Assembly: GCA_031286755.1 (NCBI GenBank)
Contig: JAITTX010000383.1
Span: 1 to 64,000, forward strand
DNA: 64,000 nt
Direction of reading: 5' to 3'
From: Paraburkholderia sp.
Lineage (GTDB): Bacteria > Pseudomonadota > Gammaproteobacteria > Burkholderiales > Burkholderiaceae
A program made the translations under genes and the position numbers. The first letter of the stretch is position 1, and each line of letters begins with the position of its first letter. Below are positions 10,314 through 20,733 of the stretch, piece after piece. The notes under the pieces are model-generated. The model did not search any database and had not been told where the DNA came from. It worked only from the letters and a program-made list of their open reading frames with translations.

Positions 10314-11222
10314 CTACGCCGGCATTTGCGCCTGGGCCTGCTCGAACAGCCAGCGCGTGAAGATGCGCGCCGCCTGGCTTTCCGCGCGATCGTTGGGCGA
10401 GAGCACGTAGTAGCCGCCGCCGTGGCTGGCCGTCGAAGGCGTGACGCGCACGAGCAGGCCTTCGTTCAGGCACGCGTCAATCATGTAGCGCCACCCGAGC
10501 CCGATGCCCTGGCCGAGTATCGCCATCTGCACGATTTGCGGGTAGTGGTTGATGGTGATGCTGCGCGGGGACTTGGGCATGTCCACGCCGTTCAGGCCGA
10601 GCCATTCGGGCCACGACATCCACTGGCGCTGCCCGTCTTCGAGAAGCAGCAGCGTCTCGTTCGCAAGGTCGCCCGCATCGAGCGCGCGGCCCGCCAGGTA
10701 CGCGGGCGAGCAGACGGGAAAGACCTCTTCGTGAAAGAGCCGGCGCGCGGCATAGGACGCGGGCACCTGCTGGCGCACGTAATAGATGCCCACGTCGAAC
10801 TCCGCTGGCGACATCGAGGCAAGGCCGTCGCGCACGATCAGGCGCAGCTTGATGTTCGGCCATGCCGCGCGAAAGGCCGGAAGCCGCGGCGTGAGCCAGA
10901 GCACCGCCACGCCCGACGAGCACGCCACGGTCAGCTCGAGATTGCCGTGCTGCTTCATGACGTCGAGCGTGGCTTCGGCGCACTGCGCGAGCAGCCGCTG
11001 GACCTGTGCCGCATACTGCTCGCCCGCGATCGTGAGGCGCAGCGAACGATGTTCGCGCACGAACAGCGAGCGCCCGAGAAATTCCTCGAGCTGCTGGATT
11101 TGCCGGCTAATCGCGCTTTGCGTCAGGTGCAGTTCGCTGGCCGCGCGCGTAAAGCTCATGTGCCGCACGGCGGCTTCGAATGCGACCAGACACGGAAGAG
11201 GCGGCAAAGGGGCGATACGCAT
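10314..11222 (-). CDS. LysR-family transcriptional regulator (GcvA-like)
   Basis: PPLPCLVAFEAAVRHMSFTRAASELHLTQSAISRQIQQLEEFLGRSLFVREHRSLRLT HTH; downstream substrate-binding fold. Confidence 0.9.
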   Translation of the reverse strand: MRIAPLPPLPCLVAFEAAVRHMSFTRAASELHLTQSAISRQIQQLEEFLGRSLFVREHRSLRLTIAGEQYAAQVQRLLAQCAEATLDVMKQHGNLELTVACSSGVAVLWLTPRLPAFRAAWPNIKLRLIVRDGLASMSPAEFDVGIYYVRQQVPASYAARRLFHEEVFPVCSPAYLAGRALDAGDLANETLLLLEDGQRQWMSWPEWLGLNGVDMPKSPRSITINHYPQIVQMAILGQGIGLGWRYMIDACLNEGLLVRVTPSTASHGGGYYVLSPNDRAESQAARIFTRWLFEQAQAQMPA

Positions 11223-11382
11223 GGCGGGCACAGGCAGTGATGGCGATTCCCGCATGATAGATCGTGGCCGGGCCCGCGCACGGCAAACACTCGCCGCATT
11301 GGCCTCCATCGGGGACAATGAGCGCATGCACATTGACCGTGCGCGGCACGCTCAAAGGGCAGGCGCAACAGGAGATCACGCC

Positions 11383-11631
11383 ATGTCACCCACACCTGAA
11401 TACTGGTTTCGGGCCAAACGCTACGGCTGGGGCTGGGGCTTGCCAACCCGCTGGCAAGGATGGGCGGTCCTGCTCGTCTACTTCGCGCTGATCGGCGCAA
11501 CCGTGCGCTTCGCTCCGCCCGACCATCATCGCGCGGCCTTCATCGCGCTCATCGTGCTGTACAGCTTCGTTCTCGTCGCCGTGTGCTGGCTCAAGGGCGA
11601 GCCGCCCCGCTGGCGCTGGGGCAAGGACTGA
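11383..11631 (+). CDS. Small hypothetical protein with two predicted TM helices (82 aa)
   Basis: MSPTPEYWFRAKRYGWGWGLPTRWQGWAVLLVYFALIGATVRF...AFIALIVLYSFVLVAVCWLKGEPPRWRWGKD; GGAGA upstream of the ATG. Confidence 0.75.
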   Translation: MSPTPEYWFRAKRYGWGWGLPTRWQGWAVLLVYFALIGATVRFAPPDHHRAAFIALIVLYSFVLVAVCWLKGEPPRWRWGKD

Positions 11632-11673
11632 AGCCGCTCGTCCCGAAAGCTTCGTTCACACTCTGAACGAAAC

Positions 11674-12819
11674 TCAATCGACCGCAGAGTTCGTCGGCAC
11701 CTTCGCGACGAACTTGCGCAAGCGGTGCGCGAGGCGGTGCGAAGGCCGCTCGACGGCGCAGTAGAACGCGTAGCTCGTTGCAATCGCAACGGCCACCGTC
11801 GCGAGCCAGGCGAGTGTCTGCCCGGGCGGATAGCCGGTCTCGCCGAGAATGGCGAGCGCGAGCTTGTGGCACAGATAGAGGCTGTACGACCACGCGCCGA
11901 GCGCGCCGGCATAGCGCCAGAACGCGCTGCGGCCCTGGGTGGCCGTTTCCGCCGCGATCCAGCCGGCCACGACGAACTGGAACACCGGCAGCGTGATATC
12001 CGGCCCGATGAACGGCAGGAAGGCTGGCTTGATGTGCGAGGTGGACGCAAGCAGGAACGTGAGCGACCCCGCGGCCACGATCACCATGCGCGCGGCGGCC
12101 AGATGATGCGCGAGCCAGCCCGACACGGCGCCGATGCAACGCGCGATGGCCGCCGTGAGCGCCGAGGCGCGAAAGCTCGAACGCCCGTCGATGGCGGTGC
12201 GATGCATCTCGGCGATGAGACAGCCGAGCAGCCAGCCCGGCAGATACAGGAACGCAGTGCCGGCCACGCCATAGTTTTCGTAGACGCAATGCGCGCACAC
12301 GAGCTGCGTGTGCGTGTGCCGATACCAGACCATCACGGCGGCGGCGAGCGCCACGCCAACGATCATTTCGCCCACATAGCGAAAGCGGCTGCGCAGCAGC
12401 GGATAGATCGTGTAATAAGCGATCTCGCAGTAAAGGGACCAGAGCACCGATTCCAGCAGATTGCCCGCATTGCCGAGCGGCTGGCAAAGCAGCGCGACGA
12501 CGGCGAGCGGCAAGCCAATGCGCACATAGCGCGATGCGAAATAATTAATGGGCCGCAGCGTGGCGTCGCGGTGATATGCGTTGTGAATGCAATAACCGGA
12601 AATGACGAAAAAAACGATCACGGCGGCCGGTCCCGCGAACAGCAGCACGGAACCGGACCACAGCGCGCCGCCCACGCCCGCCAGCGAGGCCGGAAAGAAC
12701 GCCTTGAACGGCGGCGGGCCGAAGTGGTAGAGCATCACCCAGAGCGCCGCCATGAACCGGATTGCGTCGATCTTGAGCGATTTGGCCGACGGTGCGCGGG
12801 ACGCTTGCGCTCCGGACAT
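11674..12819 (-). CDS. Acyltransferase family 3 (OafA/YrhL-like) membrane protein
   Basis: IDAIRFMAALWVMLYHFGPP, VIVFFVISGYCIHNAYH, LWSLYCEIAYYTIYPLL; multiple TM segments. Confidence 0.88.
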   Translation of the reverse strand: MSGAQASRAPSAKSLKIDAIRFMAALWVMLYHFGPPPFKAFFPASLAGVGGALWSGSVLLFAGPAAVIVFFVISGYCIHNAYHRDATLRPINYFASRYVRIGLPLAVVALLCQPLGNAGNLLESVLWSLYCEIAYYTIYPLLRSRFRYVGEMIVGVALAAAVMVWYRHTHTQLVCAHCVYENYGVAGTAFLYLPGWLLGCLIAEMHRTAIDGRSSFRASALTAAIARCIGAVSGWLAHHLAAARMVIVAAGSLTFLLASTSHIKPAFLPFIGPDITLPVFQFVVAGWIAAETATQGRSAFWRYAGALGAWSYSLYLCHKLALAILGETGYPPGQTLAWLATVAVAIATSYAFYCAVERPSHRLAHRLRKFVAKVPTNSAVD

Positions 12820-13234
12820 GATGTGCCCCTTTTGGTAGTCAATGGCATGGAGCCTACCTTCGCCCGCCGTTAAAAAAAACATAAATAAATCGCCGCATAA
12901 ATCACGGCGTGAGACGCGCGAGGCAAGGGGCAGATGGCGCAAACCGCAATGCATCGCCGGAACGGCGTGAATTAATGGTATTCGCAGCGGGTTTGCCAAA
13001 GCCTCGCCTGGGGTTTGCGCGCTTTTAGTCCGCCCGGACGAGGAAGACGGGGCACGCCCGGTGACACGACGACGGCGCGTGGGGCAGCGCCCCAATGCGC
13101 GCACCTTACGCGATCCTTTCCCTGCATTGCGCGGCCGGGAAGCTCGAGCGCGCTTTCATTCGTGGCAAGATGCCACCGACAACGTCCCGGTCGGGAATAG
13201 ATCATGGCTTCAGACACAAGAGGAAGTTCGGCTC

Positions 13235-14113
13235 ATGGACGACGCGCTCATCTTTAACGGGCTCCGCCCCCGGCTGCAGAAGATCGCCTATCGAATGCTG
13301 GGATCCGTGGCCGAAGCAGAGGACATCGTCCAGGAGGTCTGGCTGCGTTGGCATGCGGCCGCTCGCGAAAGCATCGATAACGCAGAAGCCTGGCTCGTCG
13401 CGGTGACAACGCGGATGTCCATCGACCGTCTGCGCGCCGCGAAGATTCAGCGCGAACACTACACGGGCATCTGGCTGCCCGAGCCGCAAATGGCGGACCC
13501 AGCGGCTACGCCCGAGGAAGCCGCCGAGCGCGCCGACGACGTTTCCGTGGCATTTCTGATGCTACTCGAGCGGCTCGCGCCGGAAGCGAGAGCGGCTTTC
13601 CTGCTGCGTGAGGTCTTCGACGCGGACTATCACGAAGTCGCCGAGGCCATCGGCAAGACGCAGGCAGCCTGCCGGCAACTGGTCAGCCGCGCAAAAGCGC
13701 AACTACGCGAAGAGCGCCCGCGTTATGAGGTCTCGCGCGAGACGCATCTTCGTTTGCTGCGAGCGTTCGTGCAGGCACTGGCGCATGGCGACTTCCCCGC
13801 CATCAACGCATTGCTCGCCGAAGACGCAACGCTGCTCGGCGACGGCGGCGGCAAGGTCGCGAGCGTCCCAAAGCCGATGCTCGGCGGCCGGCGCATCGCT
13901 CAGCTTTTCTACGCGTCGTACCTGCGCCACGGCAGCGAACTCCGTGTCAAGCTCGTGGAGCTCAATGGTCAGTGGTCGCTGCTGCGTTTTATCGGTGGCG
14001 AACTCGAATCTGCGCAGTCGTTCGAAACCGACGGCGAGCGCATCATTCGCATCCTCTTGCAGCGCAACCCCGACAAGCTGGCGCGCATTGCGGCGGCATG
14101 CGCCAACGGGTGA
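13235..14113 (+). CDS. ECF sigma factor, ECF41 (SigJ)-like with SnoaL-like C-terminal extension
   Basis: Sigma-2/sigma-4 regions (IAYRMLGSVAEAEDIVQEVWLRWHA; AFLLREVFDADYHEVAEAIGKTQAACRQLVSRAKAQLR) followed by DGGGK and NPDKL motifs diagnostic of ECF41 C-terminal extensions. Confidence 0.9.
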   Translation: MDDALIFNGLRPRLQKIAYRMLGSVAEAEDIVQEVWLRWHAAARESIDNAEAWLVAVTTRMSIDRLRAAKIQREHYTGIWLPEPQMADPAATPEEAAERADDVSVAFLMLLERLAPEARAAFLLREVFDADYHEVAEAIGKTQAACRQLVSRAKAQLREERPRYEVSRETHLRLLRAFVQALAHGDFPAINALLAEDATLLGDGGGKVASVPKPMLGGRRIAQLFYASYLRHGSELRVKLVELNGQWSLLRFIGGELESAQSFETDGERIIRILLQRNPDKLARIAAACANG

Positions 14114-14130
14114 TCTTGTGAACACCGCGA

Positions 14131-15201
14131 TTACGCCTCCTGGGCCAGCGATCGATATCGTGAAAGCGTCCCGGGCGGGATCATCGCGTTGCCCGAGCCG
14201 CAACTATCGACGGCAGGCAACGGGAGGTGAGCCGGGCCGAGCAAATCGAGCGCTCTGATTCGCTCGGTCATGAAGTCGATAAAAACACGAATTCTCGCGG
14301 GCAAATGCTTGCGGCTAAGGTAGCAGGCGTAGTGCCCGCGATCATCCGGAGCATACCGGTCAAGACACGTCTCGAGACGCCCTGTGCGTAACAGTTGACT
14401 CACCTGATATGCGGCAACCTGCGCAATGCCCTCCGCGCCAAGCACTGCCTGCAAGGCAAGGTCTGGGTCGTTGAATATCCGTGAGGCTCTGGGAACCGTC
14501 TTCCGGCTCACGCCGCCCACCTTGAACTCCCACTCCGCAACACGGCCGGAAGCTGTCCGCAAATTGATGCAGCGATGGTGTTCGAGATCCTCGATCGTGC
14601 GCGGCAAGCCGTGAGCGCTTGCGTACGCCGGCGACGCGCAAATAAGGAGCCGCATGGGTATGAGTTCCTTCGCGACAACCTGACTGTCGTCCATGCGGCC
14701 ATCACGGAATGCCACGTCGACACGGTCCGATGTGAAGTCGGCGGGCGTATCCTTGAGCAAGAAGTCGATATCGATGTCCGGATAGGCGGCGTGGAAATGC
14801 GCGAGTAGCGGCGCAACAATTTTACGGCCAAATCCCGATGTCGAGCAGATACGCAATTTCCCCCTGGGCGGACCATTGCGGAGTTCGCGCATGTCGTCGA
14901 GAGCCTGCACGATTTTTTCCACGCCTGGATGGCAATTTTCATAGAAGAGCTCGCCCTCGCGTGTCAGGGTGGTGCTTCTCGTGGTCCGCAAAAACAGCCT
15001 CGCATCGAGATGCGCCTCCAGTTTCTGTACATTGCGGCTTACCGCGGACCGCCCTATTCCAAGGCGATCACCCGCCCTGGCGAAACTGCCTTCGCTCACA
15101 ACCGCGAGAAATGCGATTACACCCGCATAGCTGGTAGCGAAACTGTGCGCGAGCGAGTCATCGCTCGCACCGGATCGTGCGCATATTTTGCTGGTCGACA
15201 T
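14131..15201 (-). CDS. LysR-family transcriptional regulator (paralog of 21684-22721)
   Basis: FLAVVSEGSFARAGDRLGIGRSAVSRNVQKLEAHLDARLFLRTTRSTTLT HTH. Confidence 0.92.
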   Translation of the reverse strand: MSTSKICARSGASDDSLAHSFATSYAGVIAFLAVVSEGSFARAGDRLGIGRSAVSRNVQKLEAHLDARLFLRTTRSTTLTREGELFYENCHPGVEKIVQALDDMRELRNGPPRGKLRICSTSGFGRKIVAPLLAHFHAAYPDIDIDFLLKDTPADFTSDRVDVAFRDGRMDDSQVVAKELIPMRLLICASPAYASAHGLPRTIEDLEHHRCINLRTASGRVAEWEFKVGGVSRKTVPRASRIFNDPDLALQAVLGAEGIAQVAAYQVSQLLRTGRLETCLDRYAPDDRGHYACYLSRKHLPARIRVFIDFMTERIRALDLLGPAHLPLPAVDSCGSGNAMIPPGTLSRYRSLAQEA

Positions 15202-15404
15202 AAAAGTACGCTAAAGAGAGTTCCGTTCGGCTCGCGGCACGCAGGCATCAAACGAATACCGGAAAGTAGGCCGCTTCCCGCATATAAGACGTTCCACCCA
15301 TGGGTTTTGTGACAGGCGCCGTCGACTTTCACCTGACACGCCGGCCTCATCGGCATGACAATCGTATGAATGTTCACTGGATGGGAACGCAGGAAGGGCC
15401 GCCT

Positions 15405-16412
15405 CTAAAGAACGACGTGGCACTCGGGCACCGGCATGGAAAGCACGTCGCCTTCACCAAGGATCTCCTTCAGGTCTCGCTCGACGGTACGACAGAGCAT
15501 GGAAATCGGCACATCGTTGGCGCCGCCCTCAAACGGGTTCTCCGTGCTGCAGCCGACCTGTTCGAGCGAGGCGTACATCCACGAAACCATGACGCTGAAG
15601 GGCACGACGAGCCAGATCATGTTGCCATGCATGAACCCTGTGACTCCATTGTCAAGCTTGTTGAACTCCTGAAGCAGACCAAACGGAAAGAACAGGCAAA
15701 AGAACCGCACGAACAGCGTATTCACCGTGGCGTACTGGCGAGGGTAAGGGAAATTCTTGAGGCGCTCGGCTTTGGCCTGCTGCTCGATCAAATCCCGAAT
15801 CGTCCTTTCCATTTCCATGTAAAAGGTACTGCTGATCTGCCCGGATACAAGAAACCTGCGAATCGCCGCACTTTGCAGGCTGATTATTTTCGTGGCCCGG
15901 GTTTCAATTGACATGACCTGCGCAAGCTCCGCCTCGGGCAGATATCCCGGCAACAACTCCTCAATCGCAATTTCATGCTCGGGGACACGATAGAAGCGTT
16001 GATATTCGATATTGAACGACTGGTTCATGCTTTCCCAGACACGTGGCTTCCGGAGCTCGTAACGGAGCGCCGTCAACCATGCGAGATGCCGGTAGATCAG
16101 TTCTTTCGAGTGCATGGGGTCTTCGGGAAAATCTCTTGCTATGACTCCCCAGATACGGCTGGCGCTCAGAATGGCGGTCCAGACGTCTAGTGCCGCCATC
16201 GCGCGGTTGTAGGTCTGGACATTCTTGAAGCCGACAATGAACGAAGTGGCGGTTCCCAGCAGTGCAACAACCGGCATCGGCACGGATAACCAGGTAAGGC
16301 CGAGAAATTTATAGAGAATGACCGGCACGCTCCCCCAAAGAAGCAGGCCGTATATCTGCCTTCTGGTCCAGATCAGGAACTCAGAGAATTTGTACGATTT
16401 TCCCAGATGCAT
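15405..16412 (-). CDS. Bestrophin-family (UPF0187/RFP-TM) anion channel-like protein
   Basis: MHLGKSYKFSEFLIWTRRQIYGLLLWGSVPVILYKFLG, FIVGFKNVQTYNRAMAALDVW, VNTLFVRFFCLFFPFGLLQEF, VSWMYASLEQVGCSTENPFEGGANDVPI. Confidence 0.88.
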   Translation of the reverse strand: MHLGKSYKFSEFLIWTRRQIYGLLLWGSVPVILYKFLGLTWLSVPMPVVALLGTATSFIVGFKNVQTYNRAMAALDVWTAILSASRIWGVIARDFPEDPMHSKELIYRHLAWLTALRYELRKPRVWESMNQSFNIEYQRFYRVPEHEIAIEELLPGYLPEAELAQVMSIETRATKIISLQSAAIRRFLVSGQISSTFYMEMERTIRDLIEQQAKAERLKNFPYPRQYATVNTLFVRFFCLFFPFGLLQEFNKLDNGVTGFMHGNMIWLVVPFSVMVSWMYASLEQVGCSTENPFEGGANDVPISMLCRTVERDLKEILGEGDVLSMPVPECHVVL

Positions 16413-16578
16413 GACGATCGGGCAGCCGGGCTGCCTGGAATGGCGGTGACTAACCCAGCGCAAGCACGGGTGCGCGCACGGCGCCGCCAGCTTCGGCTGG
16501 CTGTTCGTCCATGCAAGGACCGCCGCGGCTGAGGCGCCCGTCGTGCACCGCGCCGGGGCTTCGAAAGAACAGCCTGAA

Positions 16579-17583
16579 TCAGAGCTCCACAAATTTCCGC
16601 TTTTCCACGCTGAGCACGACGTCGTTCGCCGCCACCATCGGATCGACCTCGAAGCCGGCCATCCGCCACGCCTCGATTCCGCCCGCGAGCGGCAAGGCGA
16701 GCTTGACGCCGGCTAGCCGCAGGCGCTTCGCCATCCACGCAGCAGATACCTCATTGGGACACGAGCAATAAATGACCATCGCCCGGTTCGCGCCATAGCG
16801 CTCCACGATCCCCTGCAGTTTCCTCTCGTCGGCAAATACAGCGCCCGGGATGACAAACGGGTCGAGCACGCGCCGCTCGGGGGAACGAATGTCGAAGACG
16901 ACTGGACGTGGATTGTTCGCGAGCAGTGCACGCAACTCGCCCACGCTGATCCGGGCTTTCTCGAGCGCCTTGGCAAACAGGATTCGCCGGCAATATCGAT
17001 ATGCCATATAGCCTGCGAGCGCGATACCGGCCACGGTGAACGCCTGCCAGCCGAAGTGAGAAATGAGCCCGAATATCACATCGATCTGCGACGCGAATAG
17101 TGCGCCAAGCGCCAGTCCAACAGATGCCCACAGTGTCACGCCCACGCAGTCGTGCGCGACGAACGAACGCAACTTGACCGCCATCGCGCCGCACAGCGGC
17201 ACCGCAACGAGCGACAGGCCAGGCACGAACCGCGCGATGATCAGCACGCGGACACCCCAACGCCCGAAAAAGCGTTCCGTCTGCCTGACGCACGTTTCCC
17301 GCGACAGCGAGAGTTTGCATACGGTGTGGAGCGTACGTTCGCCATAACGCTTGCCGCCCCCGAACCAGACGAGGTCGCCCATCACTCCGCCAATGACGGC
17401 GACGCCCAGGGTCAGTCCGAAATGCGCCAGAGCGGACGACGAACCGCTGGTTGCAAGAGCCAGGCTTGCACCCACTGTGATCAATGTCGGTATGGCGGGC
17501 AGCGGCAAGCCGAGCGAAGCGCCGAGCACATTCAGGAACACGACCCACACCCCGTATCGCGCGATCAGTTCATGCGACAGCAT
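16579..17583 (-). CDS. DedA-family membrane protein with C-terminal rhodanese domain
   Basis: LNVLGASLGLPLPAIPTLITVGA, GDLVWFGGGKRYGERTL, RFVPGLSLVAVPLCGA (DedA); RPVVFDIRSPERRVLDPFVIPGAVFADE...VIYCSCPNEVSAAWMAKRL (rhodanese). Confidence 0.9.
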   Translation of the reverse strand: MLSHELIARYGVWVVFLNVLGASLGLPLPAIPTLITVGASLALATSGSSSALAHFGLTLGVAVIGGVMGDLVWFGGGKRYGERTLHTVCKLSLSRETCVRQTERFFGRWGVRVLIIARFVPGLSLVAVPLCGAMAVKLRSFVAHDCVGVTLWASVGLALGALFASQIDVIFGLISHFGWQAFTVAGIALAGYMAYRYCRRILFAKALEKARISVGELRALLANNPRPVVFDIRSPERRVLDPFVIPGAVFADERKLQGIVERYGANRAMVIYCSCPNEVSAAWMAKRLRLAGVKLALPLAGGIEAWRMAGFEVDPMVAANDVVLSVEKRKFVEL

Positions 17584-17785
17584 GGTTCCCCCCTTCTGCG
17601 TTGCCCATATCGATCGAAAGCTTCGTTCACTCGCAGTCTCAATCCGGTTGTCGATGAAGCGGTCGTTCAGGCTCAGCCGTACCACCCAGCGATGGCGCGC
17701 CACGATGCAGGTGAGCCCCGCATGCCAGCTTCACTTCTTGAGCGCCAGCCAGAATAGATCTACCCACGGCGGCATCCGGCAAGCG

Positions 17786-19057
17786 CTACTTCGCGCCGGA
17801 CAGCTTGCCCTCCCGCGCGCGTTTTGGGTGCGGTAAAACCTGCCTGAGCGGACCGGCGGATTCATCGACCTCCGGCCGGAAGCGGTGCACATCCCGTGTG
17901 ACAAAGCCGATTTCACGACTGGGTATTTCGAACCATTCGGGGTGCCCGAACGAGCGGCGGATGTCCTCGAGACCGCTGGCCCAATGCTCGCGCATCGTGC
18001 TTTCGCTGAATTCATAGTCCTTGTAGTGCCCCTCGAACGACTTGTTCTTGTAGATCAGATGCACGACATTCACCGCACTGCCATCCGCTGTCTTCTGTGC
18101 CTCCCTGAGCAGCGGATGGGCAAACCGCACCTCTTCCGGAATGTGCTCGAGCAGCGCTTTGATCATCTGCGCGTATTTCTGGTTCTGCGACATGAACGCG
18201 GTGATCGCTCGGGTCCGGCTCGAATACTGAATATCCTTGGTGCGCTCGCTGATGTCCAGGAAATTGCCCGGCAGTTTGCCCCGCGAGCTCCACAGATCAA
18301 CCTGGAAGACAAGCGTGTTCTTATGCTGGCATTCTCTGACAATCTCGGTGAGTGGCGTGTTGGAAACCAGCCCACCGTCCCAGTAGAATTCGCCATCGAT
18401 CTCAATGGCCGGAAATCCAGGAGGCAGCGCGCCGGATGCGATGAAATGCTCCGGCGCGAGGCGCGTAGTCGAATTGTCGAAGTAAACGAGATTGCCGGTT
18501 CGCACATTGACGGCCCCGACGGACACATGAATGTTCCCGTCGTTGACACGTCTGAAGTCTGCGTATTTCAAAAGCGTTTTGCGCAGTGCGGAGGTATCGT
18601 AATAGCTGACCTGATCTGGACGTTTCCTGTTGATTCCGGCAAAAGGCGCGTCCATGCGCGGGGAAAAGAATCCCTGTTGCCCTTCCAGCAGTGTGCGCGT
18701 CGCGGCCCATGCGCCCGACCACCTGCGCATCGCGTCTTCGAGCCCCGGCCACGCCGGAATGCGCGCGCCGATCTGCGAAAGCACATCCGACTTTTGACTG
18801 ATGGTATTCCAGAATCCACGCAGCGCCTCCACGCGATCCGCCGGCGCGTTGCCAGCGATAATCGCCGTATTCAGGGCACCTATGGATATTCCCGATATCC
18901 GGGTCGGTTCGACGCCAACCTCGGCCAGACCTTCATATACGCCGGCCTGATAGGCGCCGAGCGCCCCGCCCCCCTGGAGCACGAGTCCGATTTCGTCATA
19001 GGAAGGAAGCGTCACGCGGTTGGGCTGTTGCAGTTTGTTACGCTGGCTCGGCTGCAT
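17786..19057 (-). CDS. Patatin-like phospholipase (DUF3734-type C-terminus)
   Basis: LVLQGGGALGAYQAGVYEGL oxyanion motif, ISIGALNTAI (GxSxG-like), DGGLVSNTPLTEIV Asp motif. Confidence 0.9.
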   Translation of the reverse strand: MQPSQRNKLQQPNRVTLPSYDEIGLVLQGGGALGAYQAGVYEGLAEVGVEPTRISGISIGALNTAIIAGNAPADRVEALRGFWNTISQKSDVLSQIGARIPAWPGLEDAMRRWSGAWAATRTLLEGQQGFFSPRMDAPFAGINRKRPDQVSYYDTSALRKTLLKYADFRRVNDGNIHVSVGAVNVRTGNLVYFDNSTTRLAPEHFIASGALPPGFPAIEIDGEFYWDGGLVSNTPLTEIVRECQHKNTLVFQVDLWSSRGKLPGNFLDISERTKDIQYSSRTRAITAFMSQNQKYAQMIKALLEHIPEEVRFAHPLLREAQKTADGSAVNVVHLIYKNKSFEGHYKDYEFSESTMREHWASGLEDIRRSFGHPEWFEIPSREIGFVTRDVHRFRPEVDESAGPLRQVLPHPKRAREGKLSGAK

Positions 19058-19067
19058 GGTCGTCTCC

Positions 19068-19850
19068 TTACTGCATGTACCAACCGTGGCTAACCACGAT
19101 GGATTGTCCGGTAAGCGCGTTCGACTCGAAACCAGCGAGGAATGCAACCGTATTGGCGACATCGGCGAGCGAAGTGAATTCGCCGTCCACCGTCTCTCTG
19201 AGCATCACGTCGTGAACGACCTGCGCCTCGGAGATTCCAAGCGCCTTTGCCTGCTCGGGAATCTGCCTGTCGACCAGCGGCGTCCTGACGAACCCCGGGC
19301 ATACGACATTCGCGCGCACGCCACGCGGGCCGCCTTCCTTCGCAACAACGCGAGCCAGCCCGAGAAGTCCGTGCTTTGCCGTCACATAGGCCGATTTGAG
19401 CTGCGAAGCCTCGTGAGAATGGACCGACCCCATGTAGATCACCGCACCGCCCGTGCCGCTCGCGTACATGTGCCTGATGGCAGCTTTGGTGGTGAGGAAC
19501 GCACCGTCGAGATGAATCGCCAGCATCTTCTTCCAGTCCGCAAATGCGTAGTCCTCGATCCGGTTCACGATCTGAATGCCCGCGTTCGACACGAGCACAT
19601 CGAGGGCGCCCAATCGGCTCACCGTTTCGGCAACGCCCGCATTGACCGCTTCCTCGCTGGTGACGTCCATGGCAACGGCGATGGCCTTTCCGCCATTCGC
19701 AACGATATCTTCGGCGACATTTTCAGCATTCGCGAGATTCAGATCCGCAATCACGACGGTTGCTCCGTCTGCCGCCAGCTTGCGCGCGGACTGCTCACCA
19801 ATGCCGCTTGCTGCGCCCGTAACAAGCGCGACCTTGTCCGTCAAAGCCAT
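19068..19850 (-). CDS. SDR oxidoreductase, probable 3-hydroxybutyrate dehydrogenase
   Basis: [99 protein letters not shown]. Confidence 0.88.
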   Translation of the reverse strand: MALTDKVALVTGAASGIGEQSARKLAADGATVVIADLNLANAENVAEDIVANGGKAIAVAMDVTSEEAVNAGVAETVSRLGALDVLVSNAGIQIVNRIEDYAFADWKKMLAIHLDGAFLTTKAAIRHMYASGTGGAVIYMGSVHSHEASQLKSAYVTAKHGLLGLARVVAKEGGPRGVRANVVCPGFVRTPLVDRQIPEQAKALGISEAQVVHDVMLRETVDGEFTSLADVANTVAFLAGFESNALTGQSIVVSHGWYMQ

Positions 19851-19868
19851 ACAGGTTCCTTTGTGTGC

Positions 19869-20648
19869 TTACTGATTGATCGCGAGCTTCACCGGCTCGG
19901 CGGGCGCGAGGTAGTCATAAGCCACTTCGCCGACATCGAGCGTCAGATTTGCAATGAGGTGACGCGCGCCGATTACCTTGCGAACAGGCAGATCGGCAAC
20001 CGATGCGAGTGCGTGCGGATGCAGTTCGAGCGCTGCCGGCCCTTCCCACGCGCCAATGACCTCGACATCGCGCAGGAAAAACCGCACCAGCTCGCAAATG
20101 CGTGCGGACCCGTCAACGTGCGGGATGACCTTGAGCAGATAGTTGGGGGTGTCGGCGAGCTTGCGACGTTCCACCGACGTGTTGATCGGCCGGTACTTGT
20201 AGCCCATCGTTCCGGTGGCAATGCGCTGCGTCCCGTAGTCGAGCGTGCCGAGCAACGTATCCTTGCCATCGACGCACAGCCGCGGCGATGCCAGCTTCTT
20301 CGGAAATCCCCAGATTTCCCGGCCGCCCGCGATCGGGCCTTCATCGTCCAGATACATGGCATGCGTGAAATTCGCGCGGTTGCCGTCCTCATCGAGGACG
20401 GAGATCACCTGGCCGCTCTCCGTGTAGTCGCCGAACCCCGACGAATCGGGCATGCGGATGAACTCGTAATGGACGATCGCGTTATCCACCGTCAGGGGCT
20501 CCGGAACGACCGCCTTGAGCGCGTCCACGTCCGTCTCGTATGAAACGATGAAGTACTCCCGGTTGATGAAGCGAAATGGCGGGCGGGGGTATGCCGGATT
20601 GAGCACCGGCATCGCAAACGCGTTCTCGCGGATCTCTTCTTCTTTCAC
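19869..20648 (-). CDS. adc: Acetoacetate decarboxylase
   Basis: [36 protein letters not shown] and [14 protein letters not shown] (Schiff-base Lys region). GTG start inferred. Confidence 0.88.
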   Translation of the reverse strand: MKEEEIRENAFAMPVLNPAYPRPPFRFINREYFIVSYETDVDALKAVVPEPLTVDNAIVHYEFIRMPDSSGFGDYTESGQVISVLDEDGNRANFTHAMYLDDEGPIAGGREIWGFPKKLASPRLCVDGKDTLLGTLDYGTQRIATGTMGYKYRPINTSVERRKLADTPNYLLKVIPHVDGSARICELVRFFLRDVEVIGAWEGPAALELHPHALASVADLPVRKVIGARHLIANLTLDVGEVAYDYLAPAEPVKLAINQ

Positions 20649-20733
20649 AAATCGGTCCTCATTTGATTCGTTATACAAATTAAATTTCCGGACGATCTCT
20701 CGATGATAGCGAGCGACTTTTATGGAAACGGCG

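Noticed and set aside
13040-13234. Search for an ECF41 autoregulatory promoter (TGTCACA...CGTC) upstream of the sigma gene
   Set aside because: Only a minus-strand TGTCACC with poor spacing to CGTC was seen; not convincing.
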